A stretch of DNA of 45,762 nucleotides. Origin: Methylobacter sp. GTDB taxonomy: Bacteria; Pseudomonadota; Gammaproteobacteria; Methylococcales; Methylomonadaceae. This document shows, in pieces, positions 9,281 through 18,015 of the stretch. Under the pieces are notes generated by a model. That model had not been told where the DNA came from and did not search any database. It saw only the letters and a program-made list of their open reading frames with translations. The stretch spans positions 1 to 45,762 of the forward strand of contig NZ_JALOCF010000038.1 of assembly GCF_023227905.1 (NCBI RefSeq), written 5' to 3'. The translations under genes were made by a program, and so were the position numbers. Position 1 is the first letter of the stretch, and the number at the start of each line of letters is the position of its first letter.

Positions 9281-10819
9281 TCACAATACGTTGCACCGGT
9301 TACGGCCTTGCTGTTTAGCCTGATAAAGAGCCTGATCTGCGCGTTCGAACGCCGTTTCATCGGTGTCATTTGGGATAAACTCGGTAATGCCGCAGGAAAT
9401 AGTAATGGCAACGGAGGTGCCGCTGGCATTAAAGCCCGTCTTTTCAATAACTTGACGAAGTTGATTGGCCCGCTCCAAAGCCGATTGGCTGTCGGTGTTA
9501 GGAAGCAGCATGGTGAATTCCTCACCACCAAAACGAGAAATAAAATCGGTCGTGTAGGAGTGATCGGATAATTGCTTCGCGATTAATAGCAGCACTTTAT
9601 CGCCAGCCTTATGACCATATCTGTCATTGATAGTTTTGAAGTAATCAACGTCCCAAATGATAAGGCTTAATGGAGTACCGTAACGTTTCCAGCGAGCCAG
9701 TTCGGTTTCCAGGCGCTCGTTATAAGCGTTACGATTTGGCAGGCCTGTTAAAGTGTCGCGTAGTGCTTGGGTATTGGCAATTTTGAGCTTGGATTTAAGG
9801 TCGCAGGATTCTGACTCCATACTTTTTATTTTATCAATCAAGCCATCCAGTTGCTGCTGTGTTTTTTGGCGTTGAATTGCCTCTTTTTGGGTGTGTTCTT
9901 GAATTTCTTTGGCAATGCTTGCTAACCGGCTGCTGATAATCCCTTTCAGAGGTTCAAGTTTGGTAGCGTTGGTTGAACTTAACTGTAATTCTTTCATCTG
10001 TTCGGAAACGGACTGATCGAGCCTGCTTCTGTTTTCGGCCGACTCGATTGCGGCCGTACTGGCTCCCATCACACTGGCATCCAGTGTTGCCAGCTGTTCA
10101 GTAATATGGGAGAGAAACTTATCAATGTCTTGCTGCTCCGACTGGTTGTGCTGTTTGATTTTAAGCAGCAGTTTAAAGGATCTATCCAGAATGGATTCAA
10201 AAGCCAGTGTGGTTTGATTCGGAGTGGCAAGCAATTGTTTTGCGGTTTGCGCTTGTTGATTAAAAATGCTAGGTATTTCAATGCCTTCTAGAAATAACAA
10301 CAACTGCCGGCTGACAATCTCTATATCGATTTGGCTGCTGATAGTCTTTGGCGCTGAGATGTCGGTGTCTGATTCTATGGCTTCAAGTATGGCGATGAAT
10401 AATTGATTGGGAGTCTCAAGTTTTGCAGTCCGAGCCTTTTTCTTCAGTAGCTTTAGTATGCGTTGTTGTTTTTCAGTTGTGTACCGCTGAAGCAGAAAAT
10501 CAAATAATGGCTCGATTTCCACTGATTGGTTCTGGGCTGGTATGTGCTTGATTTGAGTTACGGAAAGGGTAAATCTATCAAGCTCATCTTTAAGTGCGCG
10601 GCTATTGATGCCATTTTTTAATTGATCGCGGATGCTTAATAGATGCGGGTCCAAAAGGGGGTCCAGTCCTGTGGTTGCAATAGTCAGGCGAATTATTGTC
10701 TTACAAAGCAGGTCTTCTTTTTCTTTGCAGGAGGTTGCCGATTGTTCCTGTTCATCAAGTAGGTTTAAGTATTTCTTTCTCCATTCATCCTGATCAGTTG
10801 TCTTGCTAAAAAAATTCAT
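9281..10819 (-). CDS. Diguanylate cyclase (GGDEF domain, GGEEF active site)
   Basis: Predicted to make cyclic-di-GMP from two GTP. The last 165 residues form a GGDEF domain: DTLTGLPNRNAY, DVDYFKTINDRYGH and the active-site RFGGEEF. The N-terminal 340 residues are helical with long coiled-coil stretches and no recognisable sensor or membrane segment, so the protein looks cytoplasmic. At the position of the usual inhibitory I-site RxxD, five residues before GGEEF, the sequence reads YTTD; the arginine is missing, so product inhibition through this site is unlikely. I chose ATG 10819, preceded on the minus strand by AAGG, over a TTG five codons upstream. It is convergent with the DUF2058 gene. 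Confidence 0.92.
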   Translation of the reverse strand: MNFFSKTTDQDEWRKKYLNLLDEQEQSATSCKEKEDLLCKTIIRLTIATTGLDPLLDPHLLSIRDQLKNGINSRALKDELDRFTLSVTQIKHIPAQNQSVEIEPLFDFLLQRYTTEKQQRILKLLKKKARTAKLETPNQLFIAILEAIESDTDISAPKTISSQIDIEIVSRQLLLFLEGIEIPSIFNQQAQTAKQLLATPNQTTLAFESILDRSFKLLLKIKQHNQSEQQDIDKFLSHITEQLATLDASVMGASTAAIESAENRSRLDQSVSEQMKELQLSSTNATKLEPLKGIISSRLASIAKEIQEHTQKEAIQRQKTQQQLDGLIDKIKSMESESCDLKSKLKIANTQALRDTLTGLPNRNAYNERLETELARWKRYGTPLSLIIWDVDYFKTINDRYGHKAGDKVLLLIAKQLSDHSYTTDFISRFGGEEFTMLLPNTDSQSALERANQLRQVIEKTGFNASGTSVAITISCGITEFIPNDTDETAFERADQALYQAKQQGRNRCNVL

Positions 10820-10935
10820 GATTGACCTTGTCAATGAATAACGACAAAACTAAATAACATATGCTTAGAGTAATGGGTGGCCTTGCGAGCCGCCGCATCG
10901 TTATTATGTGTTCAAGTTATAAAACGTATATTAAG

Positions 10936-10953
10936 TCGACAGTAATCTGTCGA
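10936..10953 (-). terminator. Possible hairpin after dsbA
   Basis: TCGACAG (10936-10942) and CTGTCGA (10947-10953) form a perfect 7-bp stem with a 4-nt loop, 13 nt past the dsbA stop on the minus strand. The following minus-strand bases (CTTAATAT) are not a proper T tract, so termination is only possible. Confidence 0.35.
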
Positions 10954-10965
10954 TGCGCAATACAA

Positions 10966-11586
10966 TTATTTTGCAGCGCTTTCCTTTTCAATCAGCTGAT
11001 TAACAACATCGATCATTTTTTCTTGAGAACCCGCCAGAGGGCCGGTGGTTTTATATTTGCCGTTAATAATAATGGCGGGAACGCCGGTTACGCCGTAACG
11101 GCTTGCGGTAGTGGCGGCCTGGCGCATTTTGGAATCAACCAAAAATGAATTATAGGCGTTACGAAATTCGGTTTCGTTAACACCGCGCTCAACAAAGAAT
11201 TTAGCCAGTTGATCTTCGGTTTCAAGATTCTGCTTTTTGTTTTGGATGGCATCGAAAAAGTCGGCATGAACTTTATCGACTACGCCCAGCGCTTCAGCAG
11301 TAAAATAAGCTTTGGCATGCTTGCCCCAAAGATCGCTGAATACAGCGGGCTGACGGATAAACTCGACGTTTTTAGGTAGCTTTTTTACCCATTGCTCCAG
11401 TAACGGTTCAAAACTGTAGCAATGCGGGCAGCCGTACCAAAAGAACTCAATGACTTCAATTTTGTCAGGGTTATGGGTGGGTTGTGCCGGCGACAGGGTT
11501 TCATAACCGACGGATTCGGCCTTTAACAAGGCTGAGAAGGAAAACAATAGGATTAGTAAGCTGGTTTGAGCGATTTTTTTAAGCAT
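10966..11586 (-). CDS. dsbA: Thiol:disulfide interchange protein DsbA
   Basis: Periplasmic oxidase that introduces disulfide bonds into exported proteins. The 206-residue product begins with a signal peptide (MLKKIAQTSLLILLFSFS...LLKAES). The thioredoxin-fold active site CPHC lies in FFWYGCPHCYSFEP, and the cis-proline loop is TGVPAIIING. I chose ATG 11586 because it places the signal peptide at the N-terminus; the open frame continues upstream without a plausible start. It lies downstream of a cytochrome c4 gene, whose cysteine pairs bind haem covalently. A 150-nt palindromic stretch separates the two. Confidence 0.95.
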   Translation of the reverse strand: MLKKIAQTSLLILLFSFSALLKAESVGYETLSPAQPTHNPDKIEVIEFFWYGCPHCYSFEPLLEQWVKKLPKNVEFIRQPAVFSDLWGKHAKAYFTAEALGVVDKVHADFFDAIQNKKQNLETEDQLAKFFVERGVNETEFRNAYNSFLVDSKMRQAATTASRYGVTGVPAIIINGKYKTTGPLAGSQEKMIDVVNQLIEKESAAK

Positions 11587-11610
11587 GGCTAAAGTTCTCT
11601 CTATTGGTTT

Positions 11611-11764
11611 TGTAGGCGGTTTTGCTAAAGCAAAATCGCCCAACTTTGGGTACGAACAGGCGGATTGCAGATAATGATTCCAACACAATCCATAGGAATG
11701 TAGGGATGCTGATTTGCATGGGACCAAATCAGCCTATGCAGCTGTAGCGCGAGTCTGACCTACA
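11611..11764. repeat. MITE-like palindromic intergenic element between cytochrome c4 and dsbA
   Basis: A stretch bounded by TGTAGG (11611-11616) and CCTACA (11759-11764), with an internal TGTAGG at 11699. It contains a 12-bp stem with a 2-nt loop (11615-11640; one G-T pair). It also holds two overlapping alternative hairpins: GCTGATTT/AAATCAGC (11708-11715/11726-11733) and TGCATGGG/CCTATGCA. It begins 1 nt from the cytochrome c4 stop codon. No coding frame is apparent. Whether it is a dispersed repeat cannot be decided from one copy. Confidence 0.4.
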
Positions 11765-11765
11765 C

Positions 11766-12434
11766 TTATTTCATCGTTGATATACGATATGAAACGGCTT
11801 TTATTTCTTCGTCCGTCATTTTCTTTGCAATCATGTGCATGATGTTATCCGGGTTATTGCTGCGTGCGCCGGACTTAAAGTCTGTGAGTGCTTTTATTAA
11901 ATAGTCGGCGTGTTGCGATCTTAATGCCGGGAATGAAGCCGGTTTGTTACCCTCGCCAAAAGGACCGTGACAGGCGATGCAGGCGGAGACTTCGCTTTTC
12001 AGGTTGCCGTTGCGGTAAAGGTCGCTGCCTTGAGCAATGACGGCTTGGATATCATCTTTTTTGCCAGCCGGTTTTTCGTCTTCATCAGCAGGCGGCAAAG
12101 TTGGTAAGGCGTTTTCTGAAACCTTTTGTGTCGCGTAGTAAGCAGAAATGTCCGTTATATCTTCATTAGTTAATGCCAGTGCCATAGGTGACATCATAGG
12201 ATCGTTACGGCTGCCGTCCTTAAATGCATGTAATTGCTGTGCCAAATATGAAGAATGTTGCTGTGCAAGCTTGGGGAATGTTGCTACCATGCTATTACCA
12301 TCGTCTCCGTGACAACTGGAGCAGGACGCTGATTTTTCTTTTCCTGCGTTAATATTGCTTTCTGCATGTAGAATACTCGTAGCACTGGCCAACGCCAGAG
12401 AAATTGAAAGTACCTGCAATTTTTTCTTCATCAA
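11766..12434 (-). CDS. Dihaem cytochrome c4
   Basis: Periplasmic electron carrier, typically a donor to terminal oxidases. It is 222 residues long with a signal peptide (KLQVLSISLALASATSILHAES). Two class I cytochrome c domains each carry one CXXCH haem motif, CSSCH (about residue 38) and CIACH (about 140). Methionine-containing segments (SMVATFP, PMMSPMALALT, IMHMIAKKMT) could supply the axial ligands. The start pair is ATG ATG, with GAAGGGGAA as ribosome binding site. It is divergent from engB across 103 nt. Confidence 0.93.
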   Translation of the reverse strand: MMKKKLQVLSISLALASATSILHAESNINAGKEKSASCSSCHGDDGNSMVATFPKLAQQHSSYLAQQLHAFKDGSRNDPMMSPMALALTNEDITDISAYYATQKVSENALPTLPPADEDEKPAGKKDDIQAVIAQGSDLYRNGNLKSEVSACIACHGPFGEGNKPASFPALRSQHADYLIKALTDFKSGARSNNPDNIMHMIAKKMTDEEIKAVSYRISTMK

Positions 12435-12537
12435 ATTCCCCTTCGGAATGGTTAATCATTATGCCAGTCTTTTAGTTGCTCAGGCTGCTGTGCACAACCG
12501 AATTTTACTCTAAATAGTAACGCTAAGCGAGACAACG

Positions 12538-13170
12538 ATGAATCCAGTTTATCATCAAGCAAAATTTATTAACAGTTCGCCACATTTGAAGGACACGCCC
12601 CCTGATCAGGGCCTGGAAGTGGCATTTGCCGGGCGTTCGAATGCGGGTAAATCAAGCGCGATTAATACCCTAACCCGGCAAAATTCCTTGGCTCGTATCA
12701 GTAAAACACCAGGCAGAACGCAAATGCTCAATTTTTTTGAAATTGATGATCGGCAACGGTTTGTCGATTTGCCGGGTTATGGCTACGCCAAAGTGCCGTT
12801 AGAGGTGAAGAAGAAATGGCACGAGTTGATGGAAACTTATTTAACCAGTCGCAAATCATTGTGCGCCATTATTTTAGTGATGGATGTGCGCCATCCGTTA
12901 ACCGAATTCGATTGGCAGATGGTAGAGTGGTGCGAGCATACCGGGTTGCCGTTACATGTGCTGTTGACCAAGGCCGACAAGTTGAATTACGGCGCAGCTA
13001 AAAATACCTTATTGCAGGTAGAAAAGGCCTTAAAGGATGCGAGTTTTCCAGTAACGATACAGCTGTTTTCGTCGCTGAAAAAAACCGGTATCGATGAGGT
13101 GCATGCTGCGCTCGACCGGTTGTTCAATCCTGTCGAACAGGGTCAGAGCGAGATATCGACGCCTTCCTGA
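12538..13170 (+). CDS. engB: Ribosome biogenesis GTP-binding protein EngB/YihA
   Basis: TRAFAC-class GTPase needed for 50S subunit assembly. The 210-residue protein shows all G motifs: G1 GRSNAGKSS (about residues 32-40), G2 around KTPGRT, G3 DLPGYGYA, G4 TKADK and G5 SSLKKTG. Its last 28 nt overlap the 3' end of the convergent MBL-hydrolase gene. Length is normal for the family. The divergent cytochrome c4 gene next to it is a common gammaproteobacterial arrangement. Confidence 0.96.
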   Translation: MNPVYHQAKFINSSPHLKDTPPDQGLEVAFAGRSNAGKSSAINTLTRQNSLARISKTPGRTQMLNFFEIDDRQRFVDLPGYGYAKVPLEVKKKWHELMETYLTSRKSLCAIILVMDVRHPLTEFDWQMVEWCEHTGLPLHVLLTKADKLNYGAAKNTLLQVEKALKDASFPVTIQLFSSLKKTGIDEVHAALDRLFNPVEQGQSEISTPS

Positions 13171-14024
13171 GCAAGCAATAATTCGCAATGGGTGCCTGGA
13201 TTGTTTTCTAATAAGTTCTGATAAATGGCATCAAGGCTTGCATCGCTGCGGGTCGGTTCATGGTGGGTGAAAAACAGTTTTTTTGCCTTTGCGGCGCTAG
13301 CCAGTTTTATTCCCGAATCATAAGTGCCGTGCCCCCAACCTTGCTTGGCGGCATATTCTTCGTTGGTATAGGATGAGTCGACAATCAACGCATCGACATC
13401 TTTCATGGCCAAAACGACTTCATCCCATTTAGCATCGACAAAAGACTGGAATTCGGCGTATTCATCATCTTCTGGATCATAGATGTTGAGCTGCGGTTCG
13501 TAATCGCCGGTAAAAAAAACCGATTGCCCGTCGCAATCGATGCGATAGCCGAAATTTAATACCGGATGACTGAGCACAATGGGCGTGATGGTGGCGCTGC
13601 CTACCTTGACCGGTATGCCGGGTTTGACGGTGACATACTCAATCCGGGCATTCAGTTGTGCTTCCCGTATCGGAAAGAAGCTGTATTGCAACTGCACGGA
13701 GAGCGCCCGATTAATGGTTTCGTTGGTTACCGGATCGATTCCGCCGTAAATTTTAATCTGATTGCCCGGGATGAATATCGGTATAAAGAAAGGCAGGCCT
13801 TGGATATGATCCCAATGGGTATGGGTGATGAAGATATGCGCCTGGATAGGCATTTCTTTCAGCAGATTTTGCGCAAGCGTGTGGATGCCTGTACCCGCGT
13901 CAAGGATGATCAAATCATTGTCATCAGTCCTGATTTCAATGCAGGTGGTATTGCCGCCGTATTTGACAGTATTGGGCCCCGGTGTGGGTATGGACCCTCT
14001 AACGCCCCAGAACTTGATTCTCAT
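13143..14024 (-). CDS. MBL-fold metallohydrolase (RNase Z/PhnP-like)
   Basis: A metallo-beta-lactamase-fold hydrolase of 293 residues. The N-terminus MRIKFWGVRGSIPTPG and the metal motif THTHWDHIQG (about 78-87) are characteristic of the group that includes RNase Z and PhnP-like phosphodiesterases. Later ligands are FTGDYEP (Asp) and FFTHHEP (His). There is no signal peptide, so it is cytoplasmic. Similar proteins are often labelled cyclic-nucleotide phosphodiesterases, but the substrate cannot be read from the sequence. ATG 14024 has GAAGG upstream. It may share a transcript with the HDOD gene 65 nt upstream. Confidence 0.88.
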   Translation of the reverse strand: MRIKFWGVRGSIPTPGPNTVKYGGNTTCIEIRTDDNDLIILDAGTGIHTLAQNLLKEMPIQAHIFITHTHWDHIQGLPFFIPIFIPGNQIKIYGGIDPVTNETINRALSVQLQYSFFPIREAQLNARIEYVTVKPGIPVKVGSATITPIVLSHPVLNFGYRIDCDGQSVFFTGDYEPQLNIYDPEDDEYAEFQSFVDAKWDEVVLAMKDVDALIVDSSYTNEEYAAKQGWGHGTYDSGIKLASAAKAKKLFFTHHEPTRSDASLDAIYQNLLENNPGTHCELLLAQEGVDISL

Positions 14025-14089
14025 TGTTGACCTTCGGGTTACATGAATGGAAGAGGTAAGGCGTCAACAGTAGGAACACAAACTGAGCG

Positions 14090-14938
14090 CTATGCATTAA
14101 TAAAAGATTGGGCTTCTGTCTTGATGGATTGTAAATCCCCCAAAGCGTCGCAAATGGCAGGAAGCGTTGAGCCGAAGCGGGTAGCAATGGGCTGCGGGAA
14201 GGCTTCTATCATAGGATTGCCGCCATCGCCGAATTGCAGGTGCTTACTGATTTGATTCGCGGCAAAAACGCAGTCTCGCAAAACGTTTTGGCTGCGCTCA
14301 AGTTCATGATGATGCGCGATGGCATCAATTAACGCGCCTGACAGTTCCCATTTCTCGGCGAGTATTTTGCCGGCCTGCGAATGATTAAGACCTATAAATT
14401 CGAGTTCGGTTTGATGCAAGGGCAGCTGATGTTCTTTGCTCTTTTCCAGCGCGAGTTTGAATTGGTCAGGCATAAATTCAGCAAATACCACTTTCCCAAA
14501 GTCATGCAGTAGCCCGGCAACGAAACAATCACTGCATTCCACCGAAGATAAACCTATGCGTTCGGCAAGCAACTTGCTGATTGCCGCAGTAGTCAAAGAG
14601 TGCAGCAGGAAATTGGAAGTATTGAAGTTGGCCTTGTTATTGGGATTCAGCATACCCATTGCGGCAACGCCCAAGGCAATATTTTTAATGGTATTAAGGC
14701 CAATATGTACGACAGCCCTCTGCACTGACGTGATTTTTTGGGGCAGTCCGTAAAAAGACGAATTAATGGCTTTAAGAATTTTAACGGTCATGACCGGGTC
14801 GCATTCGATAACACGGACAATATCTTTTGCCGAGGCGTTAATATCTGACGTTAATTGCACTACCTGTTGCACGCTTTTTGGAAAGGCGGGCATTTTCTCA
14901 ACGAGGACGATGAGTTTTTCGTTTTTTGAGTTTTGCAT
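14090..14938 (-). CDS. HDOD domain protein
   Basis: A 282-residue HDOD-domain protein, a signalling family related to HD hydrolases but usually lacking catalysis. The N-terminal half has the family pattern MPAFPKSVQQVVQLTSD...DPVMTVKILKAINSSFYG...VQRAVVHIGLNTIKNIALG. It then has GLLHDFGKVVFAE and IAHHHE, which resemble the HD metal-binding motif, so some metal binding may remain. There is no second output domain. Such proteins often act beside cyclic-di-GMP or stress signalling. The nearby GGDEF and MBL genes fit a signalling theme, but no direct link is shown. No clear ribosome binding site precedes the ATG. Confidence 0.88.
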   Translation of the reverse strand: MQNSKNEKLIVLVEKMPAFPKSVQQVVQLTSDINASAKDIVRVIECDPVMTVKILKAINSSFYGLPQKITSVQRAVVHIGLNTIKNIALGVAAMGMLNPNNKANFNTSNFLLHSLTTAAISKLLAERIGLSSVECSDCFVAGLLHDFGKVVFAEFMPDQFKLALEKSKEHQLPLHQTELEFIGLNHSQAGKILAEKWELSGALIDAIAHHHELERSQNVLRDCVFAANQISKHLQFGDGGNPMIEAFPQPIATRFGSTLPAICDALGDLQSIKTEAQSFINA

Positions 14939-15070
14939 TTAATAAATTTGGTTAGGCAGTATTAGAGCATAGCAGAGAGAAATATTTGCCAGTCGTTAAT
15001 GGCATAAGACCCGCGTGACGCAATTACTATAATACAATACTGCCATATTGCCGAAAAATAATGCTAACGG

Positions 15071-17857
15071 TTAATGGGCTTCGTCCCAATTATTGCCTAT
15101 GCCTATATCGACAATCAGCGGCACCTCAAGCTCGACGGCTGCACACATAATGGACCGGATCTCTGCGGCGCAATCGTCCACTTGATCTTGTGCAATTTCA
15201 AATACCAGTTCGTCATGCACCTGCATAATCATTTTGGCGTCCGGGTTTTCCAGGTACAGCCACCGGTCGACGGCAATCATGGCGCGTTTGATGATATCGG
15301 CCGCAGTTCCCTGCATCGGTGCATTGATAGCGGTGCGTTCGGCGTATTGGCGCCGCGCCGCATTACGTGAATTAATTTCCGGCAAATACAGCCGTCTGCC
15401 GAATAATGTTTCAATATAGCCTTGTTCGCGGGCTTGCTCCCTGATACGGTCCATATAGTTTTTAACACCCGGATAACGGGCAAAATACAGATCGATGTAA
15501 GATTGCGCCTGATTGCGAGACAAGCCCAGCTGTTGCGCCAGTCCAAAGGACGACATCCCGTAAATCAGCCCGAAATTGATGGCTTTGGCGGAACGGCGCA
15601 AATCAGTGGTGACTCGCTCCGGAGCCACGCCAAATACCTCAGCCGCAGTGGCCCGATGTACGTCTTCTCCGTCGGTAAAGGCTTTTAACAGGCCTTCATC
15701 AGCCGATAAATGCGCCATGATGCGCAGCTCGATTTGAGAATAATCGGCGGCGACTATTTTTCTGCCCTCGGGAGCGATAAATGCCTGCCGGATTCTCCGG
15801 CCTTCCTTGCTGCGTATCGGAATATTTTGCAGGTTAGGGTCTGAAGAAGACAGTCGGCCGGTTGCGGCTATCGCCTGATGGTAAGACGTATGAATCCGGC
15901 CCGTTTGCCCATCAACCTGCTGCGGCAGTTTGTCGATATAGGTTGATTTAAGTTTGCTCAGGCTACGATGCTCCAGAATCAGCTTGGGCAACGGGTAGGT
16001 GAGGGCCAACTCCTGCAACACCGATTCTTCCGTCGACGGCTGGCCTTTCGGGGTTTTCTTTAAGACCGGCAGTTTTTGCCGATCGTAGAGGATATCCTGG
16101 ATCTGTTTCGGCGAACCCAGGTTGAATGCCTGTCCGGCCAGGTCGTGGGCGAGTTGTTCAAGCGAGCTAATCTGGCTGGAAAGCTCAAGGCTTTGTTGCG
16201 CGAGCATGTCGGTGTCGATGAGTACGCCATTATTTTCAATACGGGCCAGTACGCTAATCAGCGGGACTTCCATTTCCGTATACAGCTTGAGCAATTTCGG
16301 CTGCTGCATAAGCTTTCCATACAGCACTTGATGCAGCTGCAAGGTAATGTCGGCATCTTCCGCAGCATAAGGCGCGGCTTGTTCTATCGGCACTTCCTGA
16401 AAGCCTATTTGCTTGGCGCCTTTGCCAGCCACGTCCTCATAATGGATGGTTTCTACGCCCAGATATTCCTTAGCCAAGTCATCCATATTATGCTTGGTTG
16501 CTGTGCTGTTGAGCACATAGGATTCGAGCATGGTGTCGTGCGCAATGCCGTCTAATGCGATGCCGTGATTAGCCAGGACATGCATATCGTATTTCAGGTT
16601 TTGCCCGAGCTTGGGCTGGTACGGGTTTTCCAGCAGAGGCCGCAGCTTTTCCAGCACTTCCAGCCGGTTCAGCTGGTCCGGCACGCCGGGATAATCATGG
16701 GCCAAAGGCACATAGGCGGCTGTGCCTGGAACGACCGCAAAGGATACGCCGACAATCTGCGCCTTGCTGTAATCCAGGCTGGTGGTTTCGGTATCAAAGG
16801 CAAACAGCTCGGCTTTATGAAGTTGCTCAAGCCAGTCGTTAAAGTGTTGTTTGGTTAATATGGTTTCATAAGTGGAATCGATTTTGGCTGGAGCATTTTC
16901 GATTTTTGCAAGCGCCGTTTCAACCGGGAATGTCTTGAGCGTAGCCGAAGGGGCTGTCCTGGGTTCAGGCGAAGGAGCATCCAGCATTTTTAACCAGGAC
17001 GTAAATCCCAGATCGGTCAATAGATTTCTCAGTTCCGCCTTGTCCATCGGCTGCTGTTTTAAGTCTTCGATGCTGTAAGGCAAATCGAGGTCGCATTTAA
17101 TGGTGGTCAGTTGTTTAGATAACGGCAGTTGATCCAAACTGGCGCGCAGGTTTTCGCCGATTTTGCCGGTGATTTCATTAGCGTGGGCGATCAGGTTTTC
17201 CAAGGACTGATATTGCTCCAACCATTTTGCCGCAGTCTTGGGGCCGACTTTGGGCACGCCGGGAATATTGTCGACGCTGTCGCCTATCAACGCCAGGTAA
17301 TCGATAATCTGTTCCGGCCTGACCCCGAATTTGTCGATAACGCCCTGAATATCCATGCGGGTATTGGACATGGTGTTTTCCAGGATAATGTGCTCGGTAA
17401 CCAGCTGCGCCATATCCTTATCGCCGGTGGAAATAATAACGTCGTAACCTTGTTGCTCAGCATGTTGAGCCAACACTCCCAGCACATCGTCGGCTTCCAC
17501 GTCGGATTCGATAATCAGCGGCAAGCCCATGGCCCGAATCAGGTTATGCAGCGGGGCGATCTGAACCCGCAAATCATCAGGCATTGGCGGGCGATGGGCT
17601 TTGTATTGATCGTAAAGATCATTGCGGAATGTTTTGCCCGAGGCATCGAACACCACCGTGATGTAGTCACTGTGATAGTCGGCGATCAGTTTACGCAGCA
17701 TATTGCTGACGCCGTAAACGGCGTTGGTGGGTTCGCCTTTTGCGTTGGTCAGCGGCGGGATGGCATGGTAAGCGCGAAATAAGAAAGACGAGCCGTCAAC
17801 CAGGATCAGGCGTTCCCTTCGGCCGGGTTCGGGACAGGTTTGTGCTTGTTGGGACAT
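15071..17857 (-). CDS. polA: DNA polymerase I
   Basis: Repair and Okazaki-fragment polymerase. ATG 17857 gives 928 aa, the E. coli length; an in-frame TTG five codons upstream is less likely. The 5' nuclease domain is at about 1-290 (ILVDGSSFLFRAYHA, STGDKDMAQLV). The 3'-5' exonuclease at about 320-515 looks active: FDTETTSLD, NLKYDMHVL and YAAEDADI keep the metal ligands. The polymerase domain has motif A DYSQIELRIMAHLS, motif B RRSAKAINFGLIYG and motif C QVHDELVFE. The gene precedes an intergenic (CACGAAG)-type repeat and lies downstream of relA on the same strand. Confidence 0.97.
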   Translation of the reverse strand: MSQQAQTCPEPGRRERLILVDGSSFLFRAYHAIPPLTNAKGEPTNAVYGVSNMLRKLIADYHSDYITVVFDASGKTFRNDLYDQYKAHRPPMPDDLRVQIAPLHNLIRAMGLPLIIESDVEADDVLGVLAQHAEQQGYDVIISTGDKDMAQLVTEHIILENTMSNTRMDIQGVIDKFGVRPEQIIDYLALIGDSVDNIPGVPKVGPKTAAKWLEQYQSLENLIAHANEITGKIGENLRASLDQLPLSKQLTTIKCDLDLPYSIEDLKQQPMDKAELRNLLTDLGFTSWLKMLDAPSPEPRTAPSATLKTFPVETALAKIENAPAKIDSTYETILTKQHFNDWLEQLHKAELFAFDTETTSLDYSKAQIVGVSFAVVPGTAAYVPLAHDYPGVPDQLNRLEVLEKLRPLLENPYQPKLGQNLKYDMHVLANHGIALDGIAHDTMLESYVLNSTATKHNMDDLAKEYLGVETIHYEDVAGKGAKQIGFQEVPIEQAAPYAAEDADITLQLHQVLYGKLMQQPKLLKLYTEMEVPLISVLARIENNGVLIDTDMLAQQSLELSSQISSLEQLAHDLAGQAFNLGSPKQIQDILYDRQKLPVLKKTPKGQPSTEESVLQELALTYPLPKLILEHRSLSKLKSTYIDKLPQQVDGQTGRIHTSYHQAIAATGRLSSSDPNLQNIPIRSKEGRRIRQAFIAPEGRKIVAADYSQIELRIMAHLSADEGLLKAFTDGEDVHRATAAEVFGVAPERVTTDLRRSAKAINFGLIYGMSSFGLAQQLGLSRNQAQSYIDLYFARYPGVKNYMDRIREQAREQGYIETLFGRRLYLPEINSRNAARRQYAERTAINAPMQGTAADIIKRAMIAVDRWLYLENPDAKMIMQVHDELVFEIAQDQVDDCAAEIRSIMCAAVELEVPLIVDIGIGNNWDEAH

Positions 17858-17894
17858 AGAATTTAGATGCAAGGTTAAAGATTAAAAATACACG

Positions 17895-17928
17895 CCACGA
17901 AGACAACACGAAAGGCACGAAGTCTTCG
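17895..17928. repeat. (CACGAAG)-type intergenic repeat upstream of polA
   Basis: CCACGAAGACAACACGAAAGGCACGAAG carries three copies of a CACGAAR unit. CGAAGAC (17898-17904) and GTCTTCG (17922-17928) form a short inverted repeat. Related units occur at 37198-37213, 37373-37392 and 44341-44400, so this is probably a dispersed noncoding repeat family. Confidence 0.5.
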
Positions 17929-18015
17929 CATCTTCCGGGTATGTAATCAATATGTCTACTATACAGATTTTTTGCTTAAGTTGATGCGTACGACAGCGAA
18001 TTGCTTGCCTTTGCG

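Noticed and set aside
13143..13170. 28-bp overlap of engB and the MBL gene as evidence of a misplaced stop
   Set aside because: Both C-termini are of normal length; convergent 3' overlaps of this size are ordinary in compact genomes.
17129..17782. 217-codon open frame antisense to polA
   Set aside because: A long frame by chance opposite a conserved polymerase gene; no family features, and the polA frame accounts for the conservation.
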